A DNA stretch of 64,000 nt from Marinilactibacillus sp036039175 (lineage in GTDB: Bacteria; Bacillota; Bacilli; Lactobacillales; Carnobacteriaceae_A): positions 186,001 to 250,000 of the forward strand of contig NZ_JAYXKP010000002.1 of NCBI RefSeq assembly GCF_036039175.1, in the 5' to 3' direction. Below are positions 44,019 through 52,500 of this stretch, in pieces. The notes below the pieces were generated by a model. It was not told the DNA's origin. It saw only the letters and a program-made list of their open reading frames with translations, and did no database searches. Position 1 is the first letter of the stretch, and each line of letters opens with the position of its first letter. A program made the translations under genes and the position numbers.

Positions 44019-44164
44019 CTAAATTTCACCCTCCGTTTTTGATCTGATGGCATCCTCCTTTCAGTTCGTCACTTGTGAATGGACATTCTCAAACGCCCCT
44101 CTATAATCAGAGCGGTCATTTCAATTAATCCACTGACTGATTATCTGTGCTCACTTAACTATAA

Positions 44165-44180
44165 GCAAGAAGCGTGCCAA
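44165..44180 (-). promoter_or_regulatory. Sigma-54 (-24/-12) promoter of the mannose-PTS operon
   Basis: Minus strand TTGGCACG, four bases, TTGC, agreeing with the consensus TTGGCAC-N5-TTGCW. The GG and GC doublets have the correct 10-bp gap. It lies between the levR terminator and the EIIB gene, giving a leader of about 136 nt. Confidence 0.88.
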
Positions 44181-44228
44181 CTTTTAAAAACATAAAACAG
44201 CGGTTTAACAGGCTTTATTTCGATACAC

Positions 44229-44267
44229 TAAAAAACACACTAACAATACAACTTGTCAGTGTGTTTT
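44229..44267 (-). terminator. Terminator after levR
   Basis: ACACACTGACAA pairs with TTGTTAGTGTGT (one G-T or mismatch) around a 6-nt loop; the minus strand ends in TTTTTT. Confidence 0.85.
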
Positions 44268-44278
44268 GAGTGTTTTAT

Positions 44279-47143
44279 TTAATCTTCAAATATCTCATCA
44301 ATCTGATTGTCTTTTTCAATATTTAAATGACTCTCAATGTAGTGATACAAATAATAGTATTCACTAAAACTGATGTTTATATTCAATTGCTGTTCAAGCT
44401 TTCCAACAATTTTTTTTACAGGCTGATAGAGCGCATTCTGTTGTATCTCATCTGTGTCTATGTCAACCGTCAGTGCTTCATTTAAGACCGATCGTTCCAA
44501 GACACCCGCTAAGTGCATAATCAAGTTGATATTGAAAGCATATTGATCTTTTTTTCCATTAGACAATGTGTAGAATTCTTGAGCAAATGACCAAAGTGGG
44601 GCAATGACCTTTGATGGATTGATGAAAGTGAAACTTTCTTCAATAAAATTTTGACACAATCTTCTGGCACTGTCTTCGTCTAGTTCTGGTTTAAAGTAAG
44701 CATGATTGTTTTTAGAAACAAGATCATTCAAAACAACCGCTACATCTCGTTCAATGAATTGTTCTAGCGGAATGAATGGTGCATCTAGTTTAGGGTTCAT
44801 GATTCCTGTTGTCGCAATAATAGAGTAATTTCTTTTCAGTTCTTCTTTTCGTTCTTTCAGTTCCGCTACAGAACAAGCTATGACAGATAAGTCGATTTCA
44901 AAGTTATGGTCAATTGCACCTTTTACAAGTTCTTTAATTTTCTGAGCTGTTCCTTCTCCGCTTGCGCAAACCGCAAGAATGACTTGAGGTTTCATTTTCG
45001 ATAAATCAAATTCGACCGGTTTCGCCTTGACTGTGTCTACATATCCTCTAAATATTTTCAGAGAATCATACAGTGTATTCAAATCTGTGTCTACTAGAGA
45101 AGCTTTCCTAACAGCTTCTAAAACAACCGCTGTTGAGACCATGTCTATTGTTTTGACGGCGACACCTGTTTCTTCTGTTAATTTATCTCCAAAAGTAAAC
45201 AAGGAACCCATATCCACTAGTAACAATACACCATTACCCTCATCTACTTCTGTTACAGCCTGCTTTACTCGTTCATATGCTGTTTGCGGAGGCATATCCA
45301 AAGGCATATCAATCGCAAGTAACTTCTCGATATCCAGTAACTCCTCAACAACGCTTGCCATACTACTCGCAGTAGACTGACCGTGTGTTGCTACAACAAT
45401 TCCGACTTTCCCTTTAGCTTGCTCGTCTTTCAACGAAACCAGCAAGACAGTTAAATAGTAAATTTCATTGTCTGGAATTGAAACTGAAAGTTCTTCTGAA
45501 ATGATTTCTCGGATTTCTTTAGCTACCTCATATTCTTCTGGAAAATCAATGGCCATCTCTTTAATATTATGATTGATACTGCGCTCTTCTCCTAAATAGA
45601 TTTTTTTAAGAAAAGAACTAATATGCAAGCTCATAGCGTAGATAAAATTCTGCTGAAATTCAGGTCCCAATCTTTTTTTAACTAGATCATAAAGTGTCCG
45701 AGTCAATTGAATCACTTCTACGTTTACGAATTCAGCTAGTTTAGATTCCGTGTTAAATGAAAATCCGTGATTTCGATAATACGACTTCAAGTGAACATTA
45801 ATATCTGTTGAAATATAATGGTTAATGGATTCCTGATCTAATCCCTCAGCTTTCAAAAGCGCCGCTTTGTCACCGATAATGTCATATAAATTGTACGGTA
45901 ATTCATAAGCATCCGTCTTCATCTTAACAAAGGATTCATTAGGAGAAACGGTGATCACTGGTTCTAAAAACTTCGATAATTCCGTTTGTCCCTTACGATC
46001 TGATGATAATTGCACTAGACCAGATTTAATCCCATCAGGCAAGTCAATCACCGTTAAGTTTACTTCATCCTTATGCATTTGGTGCATGAACCCTCGAGCA
46101 CACACTAATTGAATATTAGATTTCAACTGTCCAACATTCCCGTATCCAACACTCGCAATCAGCGCTTTTATCACATCTTCTGTTAAACTAATCCTTCTTT
46201 GAATGCGGTTTGCTTCGATTCCAGCCATGAGTTTTACTAAGTCAATTTGTTCATTAGCTGGTCTGTGCTTGAATGATGGAAGATGAATGTTAATGGGTAT
46301 TCTTCTCATGAAAGTATCCAGTAAAGTTGACCCAGGATCTTCCGTTGTCGCGCTAACAATTCTAACCTCTGCAGCCTTGGCTTTACCGGTTTCACCCATA
46401 CGACTATACGTACCATGATCCATGAAATAGAAAATCATTTCTTGACCTTCAGGTGGGAGTCTATGGATTTCATCTAGAAACAGCATACTTCCATCAGCTT
46501 GTTGAATCAAACCTTCCTTATCTGTAACAGCACCTGTAAAGGCCCCTTTGGAATAACCAAATAAATGACTCATCAATAATTCTGGATTATGTGCATAGTC
46601 CGCACAATTAAATACAATCAACTCTTTTGAAGAGTCAACCATTCCATTTGATTGAGCAAAACGGAACATGGCATGCGCAAAAAATGTTTTACCAGATCCA
46701 GTAGGCCCTGTTATCAATGTATTTAAACCTTTAGGAGGATAGAGTACAGCTGCTTTAGCTTGTTCTACAGCATTTTTCATACTTCCGTTTGCACCAATCG
46801 TTGTTTCAAAAATATCTTCTTCTGATGAAAATGAAAAATTATGGATGCCGGTTTCTGGTACCGTTATAGGTTGTTTGTTTTCTTTGTAACTTGAAACATA
46901 TTTTGTAAGTGGTTTGTGCCTCATAAGTTTAATATCAATGTATTTTACAGGACGACCTTCAATTTTATACAATTGACCTTCTCGAACTAGTGCATTCAAA
47001 TCTTTTGAGACATTGCTTCGCAAGATATCCAATGACTCTGAAAGTTGCTGAGTGGTTACACCTTGCTTTAACTCTAATTCTTTCTTAGTGTATCCTTTAG
47101 TCTGTTCCAAAACGTATTCGAGTATCCGTTCTTTTCTTTTCAT
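44279..47143 (-). CDS. levR: Sigma-54-dependent PTS regulator, LevR/ManR family
   Basis: Start at 47143 (MKRKERILEYVLEQ), behind GGAGC; the frame upstream lacks an SD. The 954 aa have an N-terminal winged helix (about 1-70), an AAA+ domain (about 115-340) with Walker A GPTGSGKT and the sigma-54 contact loop GAFTGA, PRD1 (about 450-560), an EIIA-man-like domain (VATHGQSTASSM, His), an EIIB-Gat-like domain (AVCASGEGTAQKI, Cys) and PRD2 (about 845-954). Phosphorylation by HPr and EIIB on these residues should set activity. It lies upstream of the operon it presumably controls. Confidence 0.94.
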   Translation of the reverse strand: MKRKERILEYVLEQTKGYTKKELELKQGVTTQQLSESLDILRSNVSKDLNALVREGQLYKIEGRPVKYIDIKLMRHKPLTKYVSSYKENKQPITVPETGIHNFSFSSEEDIFETTIGANGSMKNAVEQAKAAVLYPPKGLNTLITGPTGSGKTFFAHAMFRFAQSNGMVDSSKELIVFNCADYAHNPELLMSHLFGYSKGAFTGAVTDKEGLIQQADGSMLFLDEIHRLPPEGQEMIFYFMDHGTYSRMGETGKAKAAEVRIVSATTEDPGSTLLDTFMRRIPINIHLPSFKHRPANEQIDLVKLMAGIEANRIQRRISLTEDVIKALIASVGYGNVGQLKSNIQLVCARGFMHQMHKDEVNLTVIDLPDGIKSGLVQLSSDRKGQTELSKFLEPVITVSPNESFVKMKTDAYELPYNLYDIIGDKAALLKAEGLDQESINHYISTDINVHLKSYYRNHGFSFNTESKLAEFVNVEVIQLTRTLYDLVKKRLGPEFQQNFIYAMSLHISSFLKKIYLGEERSINHNIKEMAIDFPEEYEVAKEIREIISEELSVSIPDNEIYYLTVLLVSLKDEQAKGKVGIVVATHGQSTASSMASVVEELLDIEKLLAIDMPLDMPPQTAYERVKQAVTEVDEGNGVLLLVDMGSLFTFGDKLTEETGVAVKTIDMVSTAVVLEAVRKASLVDTDLNTLYDSLKIFRGYVDTVKAKPVEFDLSKMKPQVILAVCASGEGTAQKIKELVKGAIDHNFEIDLSVIACSVAELKERKEELKRNYSIIATTGIMNPKLDAPFIPLEQFIERDVAVVLNDLVSKNNHAYFKPELDEDSARRLCQNFIEESFTFINPSKVIAPLWSFAQEFYTLSNGKKDQYAFNINLIMHLAGVLERSVLNEALTVDIDTDEIQQNALYQPVKKIVGKLEQQLNINISFSEYYYLYHYIESHLNIEKDNQIDEIFED

Positions 47144-47217
47144 AATGTGCTCCTTTTCAAGTTTTTTCTCTACTTGAAACTCCAAAGACAGTATACACTA
47201 GAAAACACACAAACAAA

Positions 47218-47270
47218 ACACACTATAAGAGAAAAAACATAAGTCTTATGCTCTTTCTTTTATAGTGTGT
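47218..47270. repeat. Near-perfect 53-bp palindrome upstream of levR
   Basis: Arms of 26 bases around T47244. The outer 11 bp (ACACACTATAA with TTATAGTGTGT) are perfect. Of all 26 pairs, 23 are Watson-Crick, one is G-T and two mismatch. It ends just upstream of a weak levR promoter (TATACT at 47190-47195, poor -35). It could be a terminator-like hairpin or a large operator. Confidence 0.8.
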
Positions 47271-47540
47271 CCGTTTTATACGGGTTACTTTACCCCTATT
47301 GGAAAAAGATTTCAATAAAAAGAGTGTAGAGAGAAAAAAGGGCCACACCGTTTTTCTCTCTATCACCCGGTAAGGGATACCCGCAAATGATATACTTGTC
47401 GCTGAGGATTAGACGACAGAAGTATAGTCTTACATTAAAATGGGACTGGATCAAATAAATGACTCTCAATCCCTAACGCTTTGAAACAATGAATGAAAAG
47501 AGAAGAGGAGAGAATGCAAATAAGAAAGTTCTTCTCTTTC
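47271..47540. other. Cluster of small hairpins, possible structured RNA
   Basis: On the plus strand the hairpins are CCGT/ACGG (47271-47283), GGGT/ACCC (47282-47295), AGAGAGAAAAA/TTTTTCTCTCT (47328-47361), CGGGTA-type pairing (47366-47383), ATACT-TGTCG/CGACA-AGTAT (47392-47425), and AAAGAGAAG/CTTCTCTTT (47497-47539). The last one overlaps a 12-codon ORF with a GAGGAG SD (47514-47552). No known RNA family is recognised. Confidence 0.4.
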
Positions 47541-47601
47541 CATTACAATTAGAACTATAAAGAAAATATGTGAAATAGTCAACAATATATTTTATTATTT
47601 T

Positions 47602-47664
47602 CAAAAAAACCTACATCCTAATTATAAAACCTTTATACAAAAGGCTTATTTTAGAATGTAGGTC
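47602..47664 (-). terminator. Terminator of the photolyase gene
   Basis: ACCTACAT at 47609-47616 pairs with ATGTAGGT at 47656-47663; on the minus strand TTTTTTT follows. Confidence 0.75.
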
Positions 47665-47735
47665 ATTTCTGTTCTGTATACATTTCACATATATAGCGTT
47701 CAAACATTTATCAATTGATTATTTAGGGGCTTTCT

Positions 47736-49145
47736 CTATTGTTTGATATCCTTGCTTTCTTCATAAATTGAAATTGCTCGTTTACGCGCAGTTGAATGAT
47801 TTACGATAGGCGCCGGATAGTTTTCTCCGATAATGACACCGCAAGCTTCTTGTTCTTCTTTACTCATTTTCTCTGGAGCATGAATGTACTTGTTTTTCAC
47901 AGATTTGAGTTCAGGCACAAACTCTCTTATAAAATCTCCAGACTTATCGTATTTTTCAGATTGAGTAGTTGGGTTAAATATTCTAAAATAAGGAACAGCA
48001 TCTGTTCCAGTGGAAGCTGCCCATTGCCATCCACCGATATTATTGCATGGATCGTAATCAGTCAACATCTTCTGGAAATGTTTTTCTCCACGGCGCCAGT
48101 CGATCAATAAGTCTTTTGTTAAAAAAGAAGCCGTAATCATTCTTAAACGATTGTGCATCCAACCTAACGTACTGAGTTGTCTCATCGCTGCATCCACTAT
48201 CGGATAACCGGTTTTTCCTTGAATCCACTTTTCAAATTGTTCTTCATCATTATCCCACTGAATATGAGAGAACTGTTCTTTGATAGGTTGTTCTTTTTGG
48301 TTTGGATTTGCTACATAGATCATATGATAAAAATCTCGCCAACATAGTTCCTTTAAAAAAGTTTGCTGGCTCTCATTACTCGTTTCTGCTTGTACAGCTG
48401 CCCAAAGCGTTCGAATACTGAGTTCACCTAATCGCATATGCTGAGATAATCGGCTCGTTTTATCCTCATCAGGATAATCTCTTCCAATCTCATAATCATC
48501 TAGTCTTTCCTCGATAAATAATTTTAACTGCTCTTTTGCTGCCTGGGTCCCTGGTTTATAATTGATATCTAGTCCTGCCTCTTCAACCATCTTTTCCAGT
48601 TTTTCCTCATTATCAGCATACAAAACTTTCTTCATAACCTTACTCTGATCTATTTCCACTTTCATTGGAGTCGGTTTATCCAGTTCAATCCATTTATTGT
48701 AATAAGGGGTAAACACTTTATACAAATCACCTGAATTGTTATGAACTTCATGTGCACCGTGCAAGTAATGATCCATATAAGAATGAACAGAGATATCGTT
48801 CTCCTTGAAAAAGGTTCTCATCAAGTCATCACGTTGTTTTCCGTATCCTTTTTCATCTTGATTGAAGTAAACGTCTGTCCAGTTCGGTACATCTTTTTTC
48901 AATTTCTGAAAACTCTCTTCTATATCTCCATGTAATATCTGTAAGTACATCCCTTGTTTTTCAATCTCTTTTTTTAAATGGAGCACACTCGTAAAGAATG
49001 CCGCATGATTCATACTATCTTCTAAAAACTGCTCCGGGTTCACTTGAAATAACAATATGAGTTTTTCTGACTTTTCAAATGCTTGCGATAAAGCAATATT
49101 ATCTTCTAACCTTAAATCTCTTCGAAACCACATTACGGATACCAT
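47736..49145 (-). CDS. phr: Deoxyribodipyrimidine photolyase
   Basis: 469-aa class I CPD photolyase that repairs UV dimers with light, using FADH-. The N-terminal antenna alpha/beta domain starts VMWFRRDLRLEDNIAL; the C-terminal FAD domain shows LKELCWRDFYHM, IVDAAMRQLSTLGWMHNRLR and GGWQWAASTGTDAVPYFRIF. Full length. Monocistronic; together with the nearby carotenoid genes it suggests life exposed to light. Confidence 0.95.
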   Translation of the reverse strand: MVSVMWFRRDLRLEDNIALSQAFEKSEKLILLFQVNPEQFLEDSMNHAAFFTSVLHLKKEIEKQGMYLQILHGDIEESFQKLKKDVPNWTDVYFNQDEKGYGKQRDDLMRTFFKENDISVHSYMDHYLHGAHEVHNNSGDLYKVFTPYYNKWIELDKPTPMKVEIDQSKVMKKVLYADNEEKLEKMVEEAGLDINYKPGTQAAKEQLKLFIEERLDDYEIGRDYPDEDKTSRLSQHMRLGELSIRTLWAAVQAETSNESQQTFLKELCWRDFYHMIYVANPNQKEQPIKEQFSHIQWDNDEEQFEKWIQGKTGYPIVDAAMRQLSTLGWMHNRLRMITASFLTKDLLIDWRRGEKHFQKMLTDYDPCNNIGGWQWAASTGTDAVPYFRIFNPTTQSEKYDKSGDFIREFVPELKSVKNKYIHAPEKMSKEEQEACGVIIGENYPAPIVNHSTARKRAISIYEESKDIKQ

Positions 49146-49245
49146 ATTCCACTCTCCTTAATTCTCTTGGTATAAAAGTATGACACAATCTATTTTCAGA
49201 TACAATCATTAGATCTCATTCGTTATTTAAATTAGAGAGTAGGCT

Positions 49246-49311
49246 AAAAATAAAAAACTGCCCTATTCAGTAAGTCGGTTTAGTCTAACCGATACTGTAC
49301 AAGGCAGTTTA
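49246..49311 (-). terminator. Terminator of the glutathione peroxidase gene
   Basis: AACTGCC and GGCAGTT close a long stem with an inner CGGTTAGACTAAACCG hairpin; TTTTTTATTTTT follows on the minus strand. Confidence 0.8.
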
Positions 49312-49322
49312 TTTATCGTTTA

Positions 49323-49787
49323 TTAAAGGATAGATACTAAATCTTCTACTACTTTTAAAGGTTTCGTTGTTGGAGCATATCTGTTAATGACTTCTCCATC
49401 AGAATCAATCAAAAATTTTGTATAATTCCATTTGATCATTTTGTTTCCAGTTTTTTCTTTCAAATATTTGAATAAAGGATGTGCATCGCCACCATTAACG
49501 TTTACCTTATCAAACATTGGAAAAGTTACGTCATAATTCACTTGACAGAACTCAGCAATTTCTCCACCTTCAAGCGGTTCTTGGTTCATAAATTGATTAC
49601 AAGGAAAGCCTAATACGACAAATCCTTTGTCTTTGTAGGATTGATATAATTCTTCAAGGTCTTTTAATTGAGAAGCCAGTCCACACTTGCTTGCTGTATT
49701 AACGATCAGCATCGGTTTTCCAGTGTAACTAGAAAGGTCCACGTCTTTTCCATCTAAATCTTTCACCGTAAAATCTGTTACAGTCAT
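49323..49787 (-). CDS. Glutathione peroxidase-family thiol peroxidase
   Basis: 154 aa. Catalytic Cys35 in NTASKCGL (Cys instead of selenocysteine), Gln in GFPCNQFMNQEP and Trp in KWNYTKFLID make up the peroxidase site. The second Cys in GFPCNQF is where these bacterial enzymes place a resolving position. Likely thioredoxin-dependent; reduces organic hydroperoxides. SD AAAGGA. Between phr and catE, all on the minus strand but separately terminated. Confidence 0.92.
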   Translation of the reverse strand: MTVTDFTVKDLDGKDVDLSSYTGKPMLIVNTASKCGLASQLKDLEELYQSYKDKGFVVLGFPCNQFMNQEPLEGGEIAEFCQVNYDVTFPMFDKVNVNGGDAHPLFKYLKEKTGNKMIKWNYTKFLIDSDGEVINRYAPTTKPLKVVEDLVSIL

Positions 49788-49845
49788 CCAATTTCAATCC
49801 TTTCTCATCTTTATCAATTTTGATAGAAGATGCAAAAAGTATCGC

Positions 49846-50709
49846 TTATCTTCTAAGCTCAAATCTTACTTCTATGCCATTAGGGTCTAATACAGATAGA
49901 ACTTGATGAGCATCTTCTAATACAAGTATACCACGGATTTCTATAATTTGTTTCAATTTTTCAAGAGATTCTTCAGACGACAATAGAACTGAATAAGATT
50001 CTAACCCTAGATCTTCTTCTGATAATTTAGGTAAATGTTTACCCATCCAAATATTTGTACCAATATGATGATGATATCCACCAGCTGAAAAGAATCTTGC
50101 TTGATCTCCAAATTGATCAGTTAAATCGAATCCTAACTGTTGATAGAACTCTTGTGTTTCATCTAGATCAATTACTGATAAATGAATATGACCTATTGTA
50201 GTATTTTCAGGAAACTTTTCTACCATACCAGACTGGTCTCTACTTTCAATTACTCCGTCTGCATCCATTTCAATCGTAATACCAGCGATTCTTCCGTCTT
50301 CTCGAATATCCCAATCACTTTTTGGTTTATCACGGTAAATCTCAATCCCGTTACCTTCTGGGTCTTGCAAATAGATTGCTTCACTATACCCATGATCAGA
50401 AGCTCCACCAATCGGAACTTTTTTAACAAGAAGTCTGTAAAGTGTGTCGCCTAGATCTTTACGACTGGGCAATAAAAATGCTGTATGAAATAATCCAGCA
50501 GCTCTTCTATCTACTACGTTTTGAATAGTTTTTAAAACTAACAATGGCTGATCAGAACCACTAGCACCTAGAGAAACTTTATCTTCTGCCGCTTCTATTA
50601 CGGTCAAACCTAATTCCTGATAATACTCAGAAAGACGATTTAAATCTTTGACTTTTAACGTGACCGACCCGATACTAGCTGTTTGTTCAATTTTGTATGA
50701 TGTATTCAT
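49846..50709 (-). CDS. catE: VOC-family dioxygenase, CatE-like
   Basis: 287 aa with two glyoxalase/VOC modules (about 12-130 and 165-287). Metal ligands visible as His in FHTAFLLP, His in GHIHLSVID and Glu in PNGIEVRFE. Bacillus CatE is a catechol-2,3-dioxygenase, and genes of this type are often under quinone-sensing HxlR/MarR regulators. Whether this one cleaves catechol or belongs to another glyoxalase subgroup cannot be decided from sequence alone. Confidence 0.8.
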   Translation of the reverse strand: MNTSYKIEQTASIGSVTLKVKDLNRLSEYYQELGLTVIEAAEDKVSLGASGSDQPLLVLKTIQNVVDRRAAGLFHTAFLLPSRKDLGDTLYRLLVKKVPIGGASDHGYSEAIYLQDPEGNGIEIYRDKPKSDWDIREDGRIAGITIEMDADGVIESRDQSGMVEKFPENTTIGHIHLSVIDLDETQEFYQQLGFDLTDQFGDQARFFSAGGYHHHIGTNIWMGKHLPKLSEEDLGLESYSVLLSSEESLEKLKQIIEIRGILVLEDAHQVLSVLDPNGIEVRFELRR

Positions 50710-50782
50710 GAATAGACCCCTTACTTACTTTTTATAAGTTAACTACCTATATCATATACTGTAAGTGGAAAAGTGTCCACTG

Positions 50783-51280
50783 CTATTTAAAGGTTCTCTT
50801 ACGTTCTTTCATTTTTTGTATTCTTGCAAGCCTTGGTCTGTTATATCTTTGAATAATGATAAAAGGTACGTTAATCACCAAGGCATACAAAACATTCAAC
50901 CAGGCTGCCCAAAGCGGATTCCATAGGAAAAATAACGGCACCGGTAATAAAATCATCCAATGCGTCAATTCTGCTCTTTTTGTCTCTAAAATAAATTTAG
51001 GATAGTCCGCTTGGCTTTTAGCGGCTAAATGCTTTTTCTTGTATCCCATTCCAAATAAAGAAGCTCCGTCTGGCAATCGATCTTTCCATTCTTTAACACC
51101 TGTTTTTTGCTCCCAGAATTCACCCTCATTTTCCCAATCATACGATACAAACAATTTTTTAAAAAAAGGATGTTTGCTGAACGTCAAATCTGATACTTTA
51201 AGTAATCCGACCGAGACACCAAAATGAATGATAAACCAGGCTACACCGTTTACTGCTATCAGAATCAATACTTGACTCAT
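50783..51280 (-). CDS. crtO: Glycosyl-4,4'-diaponeurosporenoate acyltransferase
   Basis: 165 aa, the same length as Staphylococcus CrtO, with four predicted membrane segments and the family stretch WKDRLPDGASLFGMGYKKKH. It acylates the glucose of the carotenoid ester, the last step to staphyloxanthin. Starts 14 bp after crtQ, so co-transcribed with crtM-crtP-crtQ. Confidence 0.88.
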   Translation of the reverse strand: MSQVLILIAVNGVAWFIIHFGVSVGLLKVSDLTFSKHPFFKKLFVSYDWENEGEFWEQKTGVKEWKDRLPDGASLFGMGYKKKHLAAKSQADYPKFILETKRAELTHWMILLPVPLFFLWNPLWAAWLNVLYALVINVPFIIIQRYNRPRLARIQKMKERKRTFK

Positions 51281-51294
51281 CGTTTCATCCTTTC

Positions 51295-52422
51295 TTAAAC
51301 ATTGATTTTACGGTCTCTCCAAGAAACAGAATGCAGTACGTTAACTTGAATATAAGACCAAGTAAATACCACCACAAAAGCGCTCAGTACTACAGGGTAA
51401 ATCAGAAACAACCAGTTAGGAAATTTACCAACTTTCCCAGCAAGCCACATAAACTGGCAAGCATAACAGGCATACAAAAAAACACTGATGCCTGTCCAAA
51501 TGGGCATCGTTAACCATAAAGATAACACAAGTAAAATTACAGCAATATACCCACCTGTTATCCACAGGCTGATCGCTGACATGACCGATGGATGTGTGTT
51601 GCTTGAACCGTTCGCGACGCTTTTAGACCATCCTTGCAGCCACTGCTTAGGTCCTTCTGGATACATTCGGTAAGAGAAAACCCCTCTCCCACCATAATTA
51701 TGAATAGGAAGATTGTTTGCCTGAAAAACTTTTGCTAGTTCAATATTATCCATGTATGAATCTAGTGTTTTCTCATGACCACCTGTTTTTTCATACTCTT
51801 TGGATGAACACATCAAGAAAGGTCCAAACGCACCACCAGTTTCAAACCGTTCTTTTAAAGGTGTAAAGGCATTTAGTCCTGCTACTACAATCATATTAAG
51901 TGGTGCTGAAAAGTGCTCATACAATCTTTTTGTTCGATGATACGGCTGTATGGTAAATAAGCCTGATGCATGCTTTTCTTGAAAAGATTGACAGATTGAT
52001 TCTAGACTATTCTCATGATCAAAGGTCGTGTCTGCATCTATAAACATCAGCCATTCCCCTGTCGCATCTCTAGCCCCTCTATAGCAGGCCACTGTTTTAC
52101 CAACAAGTTGCGGATCATCAATCGCTTGATCTCTTTGTTTGATTTTGACATCATATCTGGAGAGTATTTCGACTGTTCGATCGGTCGAGTCGTCATCCAC
52201 AACGATGATTTCTTTTGGTTTTAAGGATTGAGCAAAAAGAGAGTCTAATAAATGAGAAATATTATCTTCTTCATTTCTGACAGGGATAATTATAGAGATT
52301 GCTGGATAACCTCTTTTCTCACCTTTATATCTTGCGATATAAGGAAGATTCCAGAGCATAAAAAACCCACTACCTATCGCGATTAAAATAACGAAAATAC
52401 TCATAATCAATAATACGTGCAT
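51295..52422 (-). CDS. crtQ: 4,4'-diaponeurosporenoate glycosyltransferase
   Basis: 375-aa GT2 glycosyltransferase. N-terminal membrane anchor (about 5-25), then the GT-A domain with IPVRNEEDNISHLLDSLF, VVDDDSTDRT and the DxD MFIDADTTF, and C-terminal membrane segments (about 285-365). Esterifies glucose onto diaponeurosporenoate in the membrane. The protein follows CrtQ by order and neighbours. Third gene of the crt operon. Confidence 0.88.
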   Translation of the reverse strand: MHVLLIMSIFVILIAIGSGFFMLWNLPYIARYKGEKRGYPAISIIIPVRNEEDNISHLLDSLFAQSLKPKEIIVVDDDSTDRTVEILSRYDVKIKQRDQAIDDPQLVGKTVACYRGARDATGEWLMFIDADTTFDHENSLESICQSFQEKHASGLFTIQPYHRTKRLYEHFSAPLNMIVVAGLNAFTPLKERFETGGAFGPFLMCSSKEYEKTGGHEKTLDSYMDNIELAKVFQANNLPIHNYGGRGVFSYRMYPEGPKQWLQGWSKSVANGSSNTHPSVMSAISLWITGGYIAVILLVLSLWLTMPIWTGISVFLYACYACQFMWLAGKVGKFPNWLFLIYPVVLSAFVVVFTWSYIQVNVLHSVSWRDRKINV

Positions 52423-52500
52423 GCAATTCTCCTAACTAAACCTTCTAAACGATAAACTTATGTAGCGCGAAAGCTTATTGCCTTCGCTTTTATTCTATAA

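Noticed and set aside
44015..44053. A 12-codon ORF whose stop overlaps the ATG of the stand-alone EIIB
   Set aside because: Its ATG directly touches the GGAGG with no spacer, so initiation is unlikely.
47328..47361. Hairpin as an ordinary intrinsic terminator
   Set aside because: The stem is A/T and G/A-rich with its T tract inside the arm, and no gene ends next to it on either strand.
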